DNA of 64,000 nt from Claveliimonas bilis (GCF_030296775.1 NZ_AP027742.1:2294001-2358000), one strand, 5' to 3'; shown: positions 1 through 10,174, numbered from the stretch's first letter. Translations and numbers: made by a program. The notes: generated from the sequence alone by a model not told the origin.

Positions 1-2212
1 GAAGCACGACCCGCTCAATCTCGCGGAGATGCTCCGGCTCCGGAAATTCCGCTTCCTTCATTTCATATGCTTTTACTGCTTTTTCTTTCAGGAAATGTTT
101 CAGCTTCTTCTGGGACATGTCTTTGACATCCTCCGGTGAAACAGGATCCATCATAGGAATGCTTCCGCGAAGGCTTACATTTAATTCCGTCAGATCCCAG
201 TCTTCCGGCTCCTGGTCTGCTGAAATTTCCTTGTCCACCAGATTTTCCACATATTCACTGATCATATGATAGATGGAATCCCGCATGCTCTCTCCATCCA
301 GAACTCTTCTTCTCTCTTCGTATATGATCTCTCTTTGTTCATTCATAACCTGATCATATTCCAGAAGATTTTTACGGATTCCAAAGTTATTATTCTCTAT
401 TTTCTCCTGTGCCTTCTCAATGGCGCCTGAAAGCATCTTATGTTCAATCTGTTCACCGTCCTCAACACCAAGGGCGTTGAATACATTCATCAGACGTTCC
501 GAACCGAACAGGCGCATCAGATCATCTTCCAGGGAAATATAAAATCTGGACTCTCCCGGGTCTCCCTGACGTCCGCTTCGTCCGCGCAGCTGGTTGTCAA
601 TACGTCTGGATTCATGGCGCTCGGTACCGATGATCTTCAGCCCGCCAGCTTCTCTTGCTTCATCATCCAGCTTGATGTCGGTACCACGGCCTGCCATGTT
701 TGTAGCAATGGTAACTGCTCCATGCTGTCCTGCCTGTGCAACGATCTCTGCTTCCATCTCGTGGAACTTGGCATTGAGGACGTTATGCTTAATCCCCCTC
801 TTTTTCAGCATTCCACTTAAAAGCTCTGACACATCAATAGTGATCGTACCTACCAGAACCGGCTGTCCCTTTGCATGAGCCTTCTCCACTTCATCACACA
901 CAGCCCGGAATTTTTCTTTCTGGGTCTTATATACAGCATCTTCCATATCCACACGGATCACCGGTACATTCGTCGGGATTTCTACAACATCCATGCCGTA
1001 GATCTCACGGAACTCCTTCTCCTCTGTCAACGCCGTACCTGTCATACCGCTCTTTTTCTCATATTTATTAAACAGATTCTGGAACGTGATCGTTGCAAGA
1101 GTTTTGCTCTCCCTTTTTACTTTCACGCCCTCCTTGGCCTCAATTGCCTGATGAAGACCGTCAGAATATCTTCTTCCGGGCATGATACGTCCCGTAAACT
1201 CATCGACGATCAGAACTTCGTCATCCTTCACCACATAATCCTGGTCGCGGAACATCAGGTTGTGGGCACGGAGAGCCAGAATAATATTATGCTGGATCTC
1301 CAGATTTTCCGGATCTGCAAGATTATCAATGTGGAAGAATTTCTCTACCTTCTTCACACCGTCTTCTGTAAGGTTGACCGTCTTTTCTTTCTCATTGACA
1401 ATAAAGTCTCCTGTCTCCTCAATCTCCTCGCCCATAATGGCATTGATCTTGGAAAACTCACCGCTGGCTTCTCCTCTTTCCATCTGTCTTGCCAGAATAT
1501 CGCAGGCCTCATAGAGCTTTGTAGACTTACCGCTCTGCCCGGAGATAATAAGAGGAGTTCTGGCTTCATCGATCAGAACAGAGTCAACCTCATCAATGAT
1601 AGCAAACTTCAGCCCTCTTTGCACAAGCTGTTCTTTATAGATCACCATATTATCTCTTAAGTAATCAAAGCCCAGCTCATTATTTGTCACATAAGTAATA
1701 TCACAGTTATATGCCTCCCGGCGTTCATCATTGTCCATGCTGTTCAGCACAACACCTACCTTCAGTCCCAGGAACTCATGTACCTGGCCCATCCACTCCG
1801 CATCACGCTTTGCCAGATAATCATTGACCGTTACAATATGGACTCCCTGCCCGGTCAGTGCATTTAAATAGGCCGGCAGTGTAGATACAAGCGTCTTACC
1901 TTCACCTGTCTTCATTTCTGCGATACGTCCCTGATGAAGGATAATTCCTCCGATCAGCTGCACACGATAATGGCGCATCCCCAGCACGCGCGAAGCTGCT
2001 TCCCTTACTACTGCATAAGCCTCCGGCAGAATATCATCCAGAGTCTCTCCCTTATCCAGCCTTTCTTTAAACTCTCTTGTCTTGTCCTTCAGTTCACTGT
2101 CAGAAAGCTGCTTCATTTCCGGCTCAAGAGCCTCAATATGATCCACAATGGGATAGATCCGCTTCAGCTCATGTTCACTGTGCGTTCCGAATATTTTCTC
2201 TATAAAACCCAT
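1..2212 (-). CDS. secA: Preprotein translocase ATPase SecA (3' end cut by window edge)
   Basis: Motor ATPase that drives preproteins through SecYEG at the membrane. About 737 codons are visible; the C-terminus lies left of position 1. The N-terminus reads MGFIEKIFG. Further in come the Walker A motif MKTGEGKT, the DEAD-type segment [19 protein letters not shown], and the helicase motifs AGRGTDIKL and [13 protein letters not shown]. The ATG at 2212 is preceded by AAGGAG seven bases upstream. Usual SecA length is 800-900 residues, so roughly 100 residues are missing. No frameshift was found in the part read. Confidence 0.96.
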   Translation of the reverse strand, partial: MGFIEKIFGTHSEHELKRIYPIVDHIEALEPEMKQLSDSELKDKTREFKERLDKGETLDDILPEAYAVVREAASRVLGMRHYRVQLIGGIILHQGRIAEMKTGEGKTLVSTLPAYLNALTGQGVHIVTVNDYLAKRDAEWMGQVHEFLGLKVGVVLNSMDNDERREAYNCDITYVTNNELGFDYLRDNMVIYKEQLVQRGLKFAIIDEVDSVLIDEARTPLIISGQSGKSTKLYEACDILARQMERGEASGEFSKINAIMGEEIEETGDFIVNEKEKTVNLTEDGVKKVEKFFHIDNLADPENLEIQHNIILALRAHNLMFRDQDYVVKDDEVLIVDEFTGRIMPGRRYSDGLHQAIEAKEGVKVKRESKTLATITFQNLFNKYEKKSGMTGTALTEEKEFREIYGMDVVEIPTNVPVIRVDMEDAVYKTQKEKFRAVCDEVEKAHAKGQPVLVGTITIDVSELLSGMLKKRGIKHNVLNAKFHEMEAEIVAQAGQHGAVTIATNMAGRGTDIKLDDEAREAGGLKIIGTERHESRRIDNQLRGRSGRQGDPGESRFYISLEDDLMRLFGSERLMNVFNALGVEDGEQIEHKMLSGAIEKAQEKIENNNFGIRKNLLEYDQVMNEQREIIYEERRRVLDGESMRDSIYHMISEYVENLVDKEISADQEPEDWDLTELNVSLRGSIPMMDPVSPEDVKDMSQKKLKHFLKEKAVKAYEMKEAEFPEPEHLREIERVVL

Positions 2213-2310
2213 GTTGTTAACTCCTTATTCAAAAAATTACTCTATTCCACATTTTATCACTATCCCAAATCCAATTCAACAAATTTATAAAGTGTTCATA
2301 ATGTTCACAG

Positions 2311-3081
2311 TCATGACATATTTTTCACCGCATCATAGGGAATCGTTCCTCCAAACAGATCCAGGGCGCTTCCAATGGTAAAATCCAGGTTCCCTCCGCT
2401 GATCTGCCGAAACTGTTCCAGATCCTTAAGACTTCCGATCCCTCCTGCATATGTAATGGGGATTCCCCTGATTTTAGAGAGCAGAGCAACCAGATCTTCC
2501 GGCACACCGGCCGCTTTTCCTTCCGAATCCACCCCATGGACGAGGAATTCACTGCAGGATTCCTTCAGCCAGTACAAAATCTCTTCATTTACCTGGATTT
2601 TGGTAAATGTCTGCCATCGGTCCGTTACTATATAATAGGAAGCATCTTTTTTCCGGCAGCTTAAATCCAGAACAATGTGCTCCTTTCCTACAGCGTGCAC
2701 CAGTCTTTCCAGATTATCCCACTGTATCTGCCCTTCCCGGAATACATAGGACGTCACAATAACATGGCTGGCCCCCGCCTCAATAAATTCCGCCGCATTC
2801 TCTGCCGTAACGCCCCCTCCTACCTGCAGACCTCCGGGAAATACCTTTAACGCCGCAAGCGCCTGCTGCCTGTTCTTCTCATAATATTCCGATGAAACCG
2901 GATTCAAGAGGATCACATGCCCTCCTTTCAGATTGTCCTTTTTATAAAGCTCTGCATAAAACGCCGCATCATATCCGGAAACAAAATTTTCCACAGCCTT
3001 ATCTCCATGATCCTTCAGGCTTCCTCCCACAATCTGCTTTACTTTGCCGTTATGTATATCTATGCACGGTCTGAATCTCAT
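2311..3081 (-). CDS. hisA: Phosphoribosylformimino-AICAR-ribotide isomerase, eukaryotic HIS6 type
   Basis: TIM-barrel isomerase of histidine biosynthesis that converts ProFAR to PRFAR. The 256-residue protein begins MRFRPCIDIHNGKVKQIVGG, with the phosphate-loop segments LQVGGGV and YAGGIGS and the block VLDLSCRK. From memory of the family, CIDIHNGKVKQIVGG, VIVTSYVF, LDLSCRK and SALDLFGG follow the yeast HIS6 pattern rather than the usual bacterial HisA pattern. It stands alone: no other his gene is nearby and its neighbours are secA and a lipoprotein. Start ATG at 3081, with a GGGAGG-like site upstream. Confidence 0.88.
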   Translation of the reverse strand: MRFRPCIDIHNGKVKQIVGGSLKDHGDKAVENFVSGYDAAFYAELYKKDNLKGGHVILLNPVSSEYYEKNRQQALAALKVFPGGLQVGGGVTAENAAEFIEAGASHVIVTSYVFREGQIQWDNLERLVHAVGKEHIVLDLSCRKKDASYYIVTDRWQTFTKIQVNEEILYWLKESCSEFLVHGVDSEGKAAGVPEDLVALLSKIRGIPITYAGGIGSLKDLEQFRQISGGNLDFTIGSALDLFGGTIPYDAVKNMS

Positions 3082-3151
3082 ATCTGCCTCCCTTCATTCC
3101 CTTCTTCGGTGAATGATTGAAAAACATTGTCAAATTATTCCAAAAATAATC

Positions 3152-3187
3152 ATACCACAGGCAGACTTGAAAATCCACCTGTGGTAT
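3152..3187 (-). terminator. Intrinsic terminator of the small lipoprotein gene
   Basis: Inverted repeat with arms ATACCACAGG and CCTGTGGTAT, immediately after the lipoprotein stop codon. On the minus strand it is followed by GATTATTTTT, as expected for a Rho-independent terminator. Confidence 0.7.
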
Positions 3188-3190
3188 CGC

Positions 3191-3511
3191 TTATCTGTTT
3201 GTATTATTATTACTGTTTTCTATATCCTCTCTGGCATCTTCAGCACCCTGTTCCACGTCATTTTTTATATCTTCTGCTCCATCTCTGACGTCTTCTCCGA
3301 TGTCCTGTGCCTCATCCTTGATATCCTCTCCGATATTCTCGGCTGCTCCGTCATTTTTCGTCCCGTCTGTAGCATCATTCATCGTGTTGTCAGTACTGTT
3401 TTCTTCCTTTACTGCTCCGTTATCTTCTTCATTTCTTCCGCAGCCTGCCAGAGTTCCAAAGGATGACAGCACACACAGGAAGATTAAAATTCCTCTTTTT
3501 AACTGTTTCAT
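3191..3511 (-). CDS. Small acidic lipoprotein with a degenerate amphipathic repeat
   Basis: A 106-residue protein with a lipoprotein signal peptide: MKQLKRG, a hydrophobic core, then the lipobox LAGC with Cys at about residue 24. The mature part is highly acidic. From about residue 60 it repeats a pattern such as GEDIKDEAQDI / GEDVRDGAEDI / KNDVEQGAEDA, with a period near 11, which would form an amphipathic helix or coiled coil. Apolipoprotein- or LEA-like segments look similar, but no family was recognised. It probably sits on the outer face of the membrane. It lies between hisA and fbp with its own terminator. Function unknown. Confidence 0.75.
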   Translation of the reverse strand: MKQLKRGILIFLCVLSSFGTLAGCGRNEEDNGAVKEENSTDNTMNDATDGTKNDGAAENIGEDIKDEAQDIGEDVRDGAEDIKNDVEQGAEDAREDIENSNNNTNR

Positions 3512-3624
3512 AAGTTTGTACTCCCTTTCTTCATTTTCTATGAATACTATCCGCAGCTTATGAAAAATTTATACATGTTCCTGTGTTCCATTTTTTTCTA
3601 AAACTCTAAAAATCTTTTCATATC

Positions 3625-5577
3625 TTAAATTTTTTCTGCAATAATTCCTTCCCTGTAGGATTCCAGAAGCCAGGCGAGATCCTCAATACGCTTTTTCAGT
3701 TCTCTTCCGATATCGGTATCCCCCACCGTCTTTCTTGCAATGACACGCTTCACGATCGTGCTGTCAGAATGGATATCACTTTCCTTTTCAATGGCTGCTT
3801 CTGTAGATTCAAAAGGCTCATGGGCAGCCAGGATAAGTCCATAGGAATTATAGATCAGCGTATAACCTGCAATTCCTGTCTCTTTTTGATATGCTTTGGA
3901 AAAGCCTCCATCTATGACAAGAACCTTCCCCTGACATTTAATAGGACTTTCCCCTGCTTTTGACTTCACCGGCACATGCCCGTTGACAATGTGAGTTCCT
4001 TCTCCCGGAAGGCCAAATTCCGCCAAAATCCGATCGACCACTTCTTCATTTTCCAGAAATTCATAATAAGGATTTTTCTTTTCTTTGTGGGTTTCTTTCT
4101 CGGCCAGAAAATACCTCTCAAAGGTGGCCATCTTATCTTTACCGAAAAGCGGTGAATTTTCATGAAGCCAGATATACCACATCATATCTTTGCCTCTCTC
4201 CTTCTCTTTCTTGTCAAGAGCAAAGAAGCCTTTTCTCACATAGCTCTCCAGCACTTCGTAAAGAGCTTTCCCCTTATATACCTTCCCATAAATCCTTACG
4301 GATTTCAGACTTCCGTCCGGATTCAGCGGAACGCATCCGTGATAGAGAAGGTTCTGATTGTAGACTTTATAAAGTCCGCCCTTATTCAAAAGGAACCTCA
4401 TGTGTTCCTGCAGCTTCTGGCATCCGAGAAACGCCCGTTCCAGGCGGTCCATAATATCCTCTTCCTCCTCTGTCAGCGCATAAGGACGGCGCGGATCAAT
4501 CGTCGGGAAGTTTTTGTCCAGCAGTTCATAGACCTTTCCGTCCAGCTCAATCGTACCATTCTCAAAATCAATGTGATGGAGGAGATTCCTTTTCTCCAGT
4601 TTGAATCCCGGATTCTTCTTTATGATCTGCCCTTCCACCTTGAACTGGATAATGGAAATAGCCTTATGCATTTTCACTTCCATCTCTTTTTCCCTTGCCG
4701 TGTATCCTGTGCTTCCCTTGAGTGCGAAACAGGTGCAGGGGTCGTCGGCATAGGTTTCCAACGCGTATGTTGCAAGAGGAAGCAGGTTGATGCCATATCC
4801 GTCTTCCAGAATATCCAGATTTCCGTATCTTGCACAAATTCTGATAACATTGGCAATACACCCCCTCTGTCCGGCGGCAGCTCCCATCCACAGCACATCA
4901 TGATTTCCCCATTGAATATCCACAGAATGATGGCGGATCAGCTTGTCCATGATAATATGGGGACCGGGTCCTCTGTCATAAATATCTCCCACAATGTGCA
5001 GGTGATCTACCGTCAGCCTCTGGATCACTTCGCTTAAAGCCACAATAAACTCCTCTGCCCGACTTGTCTCAATAATCGTGCTGATAATGGAATTATAATA
5101 GTATTCTTTATCCAGCACATCCGCTTTCTCTGTGATCAGCTCTTCGATCACGTAAGCGAAATCCTTCGGCAGGGCCTTTCGTACCTTAGAACGGGTATAT
5201 TTGCTCATAGTACGCTTGCATACCTCGATCAGCCGGTACAGCGTGATCTTGTACCAGTCTTCCATGTTTGGTTCCTCCCGCCTGATCCGATCCATCTTTT
5301 CTGTGGGATAATAAATAAGAGTAGCAAGGGACTGTTTGTCCCGGCTACTCATAGTATTCCCAAATACATCGTCGATCTTCCGGCGGATGGATCCCGATCC
5401 GTTTTTCAGCACATGCGAAAAAGCCTCATATTCTCCATGAATATCAGTCAGAAAATGCTCTGTCGCTTTTGGCAGGTGCAGGATTGCCTGCAGATTGATG
5501 ATCTCTGTAGAAGCACTGGCAATTGTGGGATACAACTCCGAGAGCCTCTCCAGATACTTCATTTTTAGCTCTTCCAT
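3625..5577 (-). CDS. fbp: Fructose-1,6-bisphosphatase, class III
   Basis: Gluconeogenic enzyme hydrolysing fructose-1,6-bisphosphate to fructose-6-phosphate in the cytosol. Class III enzymes are calcineurin-like metallophosphatases of about 640-670 residues; this one has 650. Metal-binding motifs are visible in order: DIHGEYEAF, VGDIYDRGPGP and GNHDVLW. The start is placed at 5577 (MEELKMKYLERL) because GGGAGG lies six bases before it. An in-frame ATG at 5598 lacks a good site. It lies 27 bases downstream of dapB on the same strand and may be cotranscribed. No lesions seen. Confidence 0.95.
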   Translation of the reverse strand: MEELKMKYLERLSELYPTIASASTEIINLQAILHLPKATEHFLTDIHGEYEAFSHVLKNGSGSIRRKIDDVFGNTMSSRDKQSLATLIYYPTEKMDRIRREEPNMEDWYKITLYRLIEVCKRTMSKYTRSKVRKALPKDFAYVIEELITEKADVLDKEYYYNSIISTIIETSRAEEFIVALSEVIQRLTVDHLHIVGDIYDRGPGPHIIMDKLIRHHSVDIQWGNHDVLWMGAAAGQRGCIANVIRICARYGNLDILEDGYGINLLPLATYALETYADDPCTCFALKGSTGYTAREKEMEVKMHKAISIIQFKVEGQIIKKNPGFKLEKRNLLHHIDFENGTIELDGKVYELLDKNFPTIDPRRPYALTEEEEDIMDRLERAFLGCQKLQEHMRFLLNKGGLYKVYNQNLLYHGCVPLNPDGSLKSVRIYGKVYKGKALYEVLESYVRKGFFALDKKEKERGKDMMWYIWLHENSPLFGKDKMATFERYFLAEKETHKEKKNPYYEFLENEEVVDRILAEFGLPGEGTHIVNGHVPVKSKAGESPIKCQGKVLVIDGGFSKAYQKETGIAGYTLIYNSYGLILAAHEPFESTEAAIEKESDIHSDSTIVKRVIARKTVGDTDIGRELKKRIEDLAWLLESYREGIIAEKI

Positions 5578-5604
5578 ATCCATCCTCCCCATTTTCATAT
5601 GTAT

Positions 5605-6363
5605 TTAAAATTGTATTACATCCGACATATCATAACGTCCTGCCGGTTTTCCCGCCAGATACTTGGCTGCCGCCACAGCTCCCCGGGCAAAAAGCGCTTT
5701 GGAATAAGCGGTATGCTTAAATTCGATCACCTCGTCCTCTCCGGCAAAGATCACCTCATGTTCTCCCACAATGGTACCGCCTCTCACTGCCGAGATACCA
5801 ATCTCGCGGGAATCTCTTGCCTTCCGCTCCCTGCTTCTGTCATAGGTATAGGAATAGACTCCGTCAAGAGCGTCATTGACAGAATCCGCCAGGGCAATGG
5901 CTGTTCCGCTGGGAGCGTCCACCTTCCGGTTGTGATGCTTTTCCACAATCTCAATGTCAAAGCCTTCCGGGGCAAGCACACGGGCTGCGTCTTTCAGAAT
6001 CTTCATAAGAAGATTTACTCCAAGAGACATATTGGCCGAGCGCAGAACCGCCGTCTCCTTAGCAGCCTCTTCCACTTTTTTCAGCTGTTCTTCTGAAAGT
6101 CCTGTGGTACACAGCACTACCGGAAGTTTCTTCTCTCTGCAGTATGCAAGAAGCTCGTCTACTGCCGCCGCATTGGAAAAGTCGATCAGCGCATCCGCCT
6201 CCACACTGCATTTTCCAATCTCATCATACACTGGATAATCATTGGAAATCCCGGTATATTTGTCCACTCCGGCAACAATTTCCACTTCCGGATCTTCTTT
6301 GACCATCCGTGTGATCACCTGTCCCATTTTCCCATTGCAGCCGTGCATAATCAGTCTTACCAT
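5605..6363 (-). CDS. dapB: 4-hydroxy-tetrahydrodipicolinate reductase
   Basis: NAD(P)H-dependent reductase of the diaminopimelate/lysine pathway, using the product of the DapA step. The 252-residue protein begins MVRLIMHGCNGKMGQ, a dinucleotide-binding glycine motif. It carries the DapB signature HHNRKVDAPSGTA, which supplies the catalytic His/Lys pair and substrate contacts. dapA lies directly upstream on the same strand, separated by about 130 bases that hold a hairpin. This neighbour supports the assignment. Confidence 0.97.
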   Translation of the reverse strand: MVRLIMHGCNGKMGQVITRMVKEDPEVEIVAGVDKYTGISNDYPVYDEIGKCSVEADALIDFSNAAAVDELLAYCREKKLPVVLCTTGLSEEQLKKVEEAAKETAVLRSANMSLGVNLLMKILKDAARVLAPEGFDIEIVEKHHNRKVDAPSGTAIALADSVNDALDGVYSYTYDRSRERKARDSREIGISAVRGGTIVGEHEVIFAGEDEVIEFKHTAYSKALFARGAVAAAKYLAGKPAGRYDMSDVIQF

Positions 6364-6413
6364 TTTCTTTTACCTCCGCTTTCCATCCTCATACGTACTT
6401 ATTTTCATACGTG

Positions 6414-6455
6414 AAAGGGACAGAAATCATGCTGTCTTTTGATCCTGTCCCTTTT
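6414..6455 (-). terminator. Hairpin between dapA and dapB, possible attenuator or partial terminator
   Basis: Arms AAAGGGACAG and CTGTCCCTTT flank a loop of about 20 bases in the dapA-dapB gap. The T-rich tail is short in both directions, so termination is probably partial on the minus strand. Confidence 0.45.
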
Positions 6456-6493
6456 ATTCAGCTTTTTTCAGCTCACCACTCATGCTCTGGCTT

Positions 6494-7384
6494 TTATGCC
6501 AGTTTTATTCCAAAATCCTTCATTGCCTGTGCCAGACTTTTTTCATGTTCCGGAGAAATCTCTGTCAAAGGCATACGAAGTCCTCCGCATTCCATTCCCA
6601 TCAGATTTACAGCCTTCTTTACCGGAATCGGATTCACTTCACAGAAAAGCTGCTCGATCAGCGGAATTGCCTTCAGCTGAAGTTCACAGGCTCCTTTCAC
6701 ATCTCCCGCAAAGAACTTTGCACAAATGTCATGGGTCTCTTTTGGAGCCACATTAGAGAGCACAGAAATAACGCCTTTTCCTCCCAGAGACAAAAGCGGT
6801 ACGATCTGGTCGTCATTTCCGGAATACAGATCTGCTTTCCCGTCTGTCAGATACATGATCTTCGCTACCTGTGCAATATTGCCGGAAGCTTCCTTGATCC
6901 CCACAATATTGTCCACATCGCGGATCAGCTCTGCCGCTGTCTCCGGAGCAATGTTCAGCCCGGTACGACTTGCCACACTGTACATGATGATCGGCGCCTT
7001 GGCTTCTTCCGCTACAGCCTTATAATGTGCAGCCAGTCCTTTCTGTGTTGCTTTATTATAATAGGGAGTAACGATCAAAAGTCCGTCCACTCCGTATTCC
7101 ACTGCCTCTTTTGACATGTCAATGGTCGTATATGTAGCGTTGGAACCTGTTCCGGCGATTACAGGAAGCCGTTTTTTCGTGCGTTCCACTGCAAATTTAA
7201 TGCATTCCATATGTTCCTCTTCTGATAAAGTAGAGGACTCTCCTGTTGTTCCGCATATGATCAGACTGTCTGTTCCATTCTCGCAGTGATAGTCGATCAG
7301 CTCATCCAGTTTGTCAAAATTCACGCTTCCATCTTCATGAAATGGTGTAACCAGCGCCACCCCGGCACCTGTAAAAATAGCCAT
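6494..7384 (-). CDS. dapA: 4-hydroxy-tetrahydrodipicolinate synthase
   Basis: Condenses pyruvate with aspartate semialdehyde, the first committed step to diaminopimelate and lysine. The 296-residue TIM-barrel protein shows the substrate-binding loop CGTTGESSTLS, the tyrosine of the catalytic triad in MYSVASRTG, and the Schiff-base lysine in VGIKEASGN. ATG at 7384 has an AGGAGG-type site. I see no lysine riboswitch or T-box in the roughly 115 bases upstream. Confidence 0.97.
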   Translation of the reverse strand: MAIFTGAGVALVTPFHEDGSVNFDKLDELIDYHCENGTDSLIICGTTGESSTLSEEEHMECIKFAVERTKKRLPVIAGTGSNATYTTIDMSKEAVEYGVDGLLIVTPYYNKATQKGLAAHYKAVAEEAKAPIIMYSVASRTGLNIAPETAAELIRDVDNIVGIKEASGNIAQVAKIMYLTDGKADLYSGNDDQIVPLLSLGGKGVISVLSNVAPKETHDICAKFFAGDVKGACELQLKAIPLIEQLFCEVNPIPVKKAVNLMGMECGGLRMPLTEISPEHEKSLAQAMKDFGIKLA

Positions 7385-7499
7385 ACTATTCCTCCTGACC
7401 TCTATAATAAAAAATGATATCTTCTAAAAAGTGTATCATTATTCATTTGCAATGTCAATGGAACGTTGCCTGCTTCAGGGCAGTTTGGTACATGGTCTG

Positions 7500-8129
7500 T
7501 CAATCTTCCAGACATTCCAGTTTACTTACCGACACTTCATATGCCGTTCTCTTTTCTGTCTCTGTCTCTGAAAGACGTTTTACGTATTCTCTGCTCTGTA
7601 TACGCCCAAGCACCTGGACATGCTCCCCCACCTCAAAAGAAGAGGCAAATCTGGCATTTCTCCCCCAGCAGATGCAGGGAATATAATCGGATTTCCCATA
7701 TGGCCTGTTGACTGCCAGAAGAAGATCGGCAATCTCCCTTCCAAGCGGCGTTTTGCGGTACACCGGCAGTTTGCAGATATATCCGTCCAGCAGGATCGTA
7801 TTCGTCTTGGCCCCGTCCAACTCTTCATCAATAAAAGACACTTCTCTTACGAATACGGACAATATCAGCCTGTTCTTTTGTTCATCGTGCCTGTTGTAAG
7901 AGCGGAACTGCCCTGTCGCCATAATAAACTCCCCTGTGTAATCCTGCGTAACATCCATCAGTCTTTCCGAGATCATCAGCGGAATCCGGTCCTGCGAGCT
8001 GCTAAGACGGCGCACCAGCACATCCACCATATAGAATCCTTCTCCAAACACTGTGTGGCTGAATGTAAATCCTGATGCGATCTGCCCCATAATAGTTACC
8101 TGGTTGTTTTCAATAATCTTATCTGACAT
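7500..8129 (-). CDS. SSB-like protein with two OB-fold segments
   Basis: A 209-residue protein with two successive SSB-like halves. Residues about 8-100 run from NNQVTIMGQIASGF to LSVFVREVSFI. Residues about 112-205 run from NTILLDGYICKLP through DYIPCICWGRNARFASSF and VQVLGRIQSREY to the C-terminus. The second half keeps the PriB/SSB-like pattern of variant, parental and edge strands. There is no acidic Asp-Phe tail like that of housekeeping SSB; it ends KLECLED. A single-stranded DNA-binding role is inferred from the fold pattern only. It is monocistronic, between dapA and the divergent typA. Confidence 0.7.
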   Translation of the reverse strand: MSDKIIENNQVTIMGQIASGFTFSHTVFGEGFYMVDVLVRRLSSSQDRIPLMISERLMDVTQDYTGEFIMATGQFRSYNRHDEQKNRLILSVFVREVSFIDEELDGAKTNTILLDGYICKLPVYRKTPLGREIADLLLAVNRPYGKSDYIPCICWGRNARFASSFEVGEHVQVLGRIQSREYVKRLSETETEKRTAYEVSVSKLECLED

Positions 8130-8309
8130 AACGTGTAAATCTCCCTTCCTCCGAATCGTATTCTAAGCTTTTTAGAGTCACTACATAATCTATGCGGGAA
8201 AAACAGATATTAGAACTATATTCCTTGTTTTTTTTGGGAAATATGATAAACTAAAACAGTTACAAAATAATGTAGAATGTGATAGATCAAAAGAAAAGGA
8301 AGATTTCGT

Positions 8310-10139
8310 ATGAAGACAAAACGCGAAGATGTACGTAATATTGCTATTATCGCCCATGTCGATCATGGGAAAACAACGCTTGTAGATGAGCTGCTCAAAC
8401 AAAGCGGTGTATTCCGCGAAAATCAGGAAGTAGCCGAGAGAGTCATGGACTCCAATGATATTGAACGTGAGCGTGGAATTACCATTCTTTCTAAAAATAC
8501 TGCTGTTTATTATAAGGGAACAAAGATCAACATTATCGACACACCCGGACATGCCGATTTCGGCGGCGAAGTAGAACGTGTCCTGAAAATGGTAAACGGG
8601 GTGATCCTGGTAGTGGATGCTTTTGAAGGAGCTATGCCCCAGACAAAATTCGTGCTGCGAAAGGCCCTGGAACTGAAGCTCCCTGTCATCGTCTGCATCA
8701 ACAAGATCGACCGTCCTGAGGCCCGCCCTTCCGAAGTCATCGATGAAGTGCTGGAACTGTTCATCGATCTGGACGCTTCTGATGAGCAGCTGGACTGCCC
8801 CTTTGTCTATGCGTCCGCAAAGGCAGGCTATGCCGTGCTGGAGCTGGAGGACGGTCCCCAGAATATGGTGCCGCTTTTTGAGACCATCCTGGATTACATC
8901 CCGGCGCCGGAAGGAGATCCGGATGCCGACACTCAGGTTCTGATCAGTACCATTGACTATAATGAATATGTAGGCCGCATCGGTATCGGCAAAGTAGATA
9001 ACGGCACAATCCGCACCGGTCAGGACATGATCGTCGTAAACGCTCACGACCCGGAGCGTCAGGAAAAAGTAAGGATCAGCAAGCTCTATGAATTTGACGG
9101 TCTGAACAAAGTGGATGTGAAGGAAGCTACCATCGGTTCTATTGTGGCAATTTCCGGTATTTCAGATCTTTCGATCGGCGATACCATCTGTTCCCCGGAA
9201 AATCCGGTAGCCATTCCCTTTCAGAAAATTTCCGAACCAACCATTGCCATGCAGTTTATGGTAAATGACAGTCCCTTTGCCGGTCAGGAAGGAAAATATG
9301 TTACATCCCGACATATCCGCGACCGTCTGTTCCGGGAATTAAATACAGATGTCAGCCTCCGGGTGGAGGATACGGAAAATATGGACACATTCAAAGTATC
9401 CGGCCGGGGCGAGCTCCATCTTTCTGTGCTCATAGAGAATATGCGCCGGGAAGGATATGAGTTTGCTGTCAGCAAGGCAGAGGTCCTGTACAAAAAGGAC
9501 GAAAAAGGAAGGCTCCTTGAGCCGATGGAAACTGCATTCATTGATGTACCGGAAGAATTTACCGGTATTGTCATTGAAAAACTGGGACAGCGTAAAGGAG
9601 AACTCCGCAATATGGGCACTGCCAGCGGCGGCTATACCCGTATGGAATTTTCCATTCCCGCACGGGGACTCATCGGCTACCGCGGTGATTTCCTCACAGA
9701 CACAAAAGGGAACGGGATTCTGAACACAGCGTTTGACTGTTATGCCCCCTACAAAGGCGACATCCAGTATCGCAAACAGGGATCCCTCATCGCCTTCGAG
9801 ACAGGAGAATCCGTCACATACGGACTGTACAGCGCCCAGGAGCGCGGAACACTCTTTATCGGTCCCGGCGAAAAGGTCTACTCCGGCATGGTAATCGGTC
9901 AGAATGCCAAAACCGACGATATCGAAGTCAACGTATGTAAAACAAAGCACCTGACCAATACCCGCTCTTCCAGCGCAGATGAGGCACTAAGGCTGACTCC
10001 TCCAAGGATTTTAAGCCTGGAAGAAGCGCTGGATTTCATCGATACAGATGAACTGCTGGAAGTGACCCCGAAGTCTCTTCGTATCCGCAAAAAGATTCTG
10101 GATCCAAAGATGCGCAAAAGAAATAATAACAAATCATAA
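8310..10139 (+). CDS. typA: Translational GTPase TypA/BipA
   Basis: Ribosome-associated GTPase of the EF-G-like family, linked to 50S assembly and stress or cold growth. The 609-residue length is typical. The G1 motif is AHVDHGKTT (residues about 14-22). ERGITI in switch I, DTPGHADFGGEV (G3) and NKIDRP (G4) follow. The C-terminal region GLIGYRGDFLTDTKGNG matches the BipA-specific domain. AAGGAAGA lies before the ATG. A 285-residue minus-strand reading frame over the 5' part is only a shadow. Confidence 0.97.
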   Translation: MKTKREDVRNIAIIAHVDHGKTTLVDELLKQSGVFRENQEVAERVMDSNDIERERGITILSKNTAVYYKGTKINIIDTPGHADFGGEVERVLKMVNGVILVVDAFEGAMPQTKFVLRKALELKLPVIVCINKIDRPEARPSEVIDEVLELFIDLDASDEQLDCPFVYASAKAGYAVLELEDGPQNMVPLFETILDYIPAPEGDPDADTQVLISTIDYNEYVGRIGIGKVDNGTIRTGQDMIVVNAHDPERQEKVRISKLYEFDGLNKVDVKEATIGSIVAISGISDLSIGDTICSPENPVAIPFQKISEPTIAMQFMVNDSPFAGQEGKYVTSRHIRDRLFRELNTDVSLRVEDTENMDTFKVSGRGELHLSVLIENMRREGYEFAVSKAEVLYKKDEKGRLLEPMETAFIDVPEEFTGIVIEKLGQRKGELRNMGTASGGYTRMEFSIPARGLIGYRGDFLTDTKGNGILNTAFDCYAPYKGDIQYRKQGSLIAFETGESVTYGLYSAQERGTLFIGPGEKVYSGMVIGQNAKTDDIEVNVCKTKHLTNTRSSSADEALRLTPPRILSLEEALDFIDTDELLEVTPKSLRIRKKILDPKMRKRNNNKS

Positions 10140-10174
10140 AAACCACTTTTATATTATGGAGAAAGGATTTATCT

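Noticed and set aside
7385-7499. Possible lysine riboswitch before dapA
   Set aside because: The gap is too short and shows none of the expected conserved stems.
8190-9047. 285-codon open frame on the minus strand opposite the typA start
   Set aside because: Antisense to the typA GTPase domain, Cys/Phe/Ser-rich composition typical of shadow frames, and no known motif.
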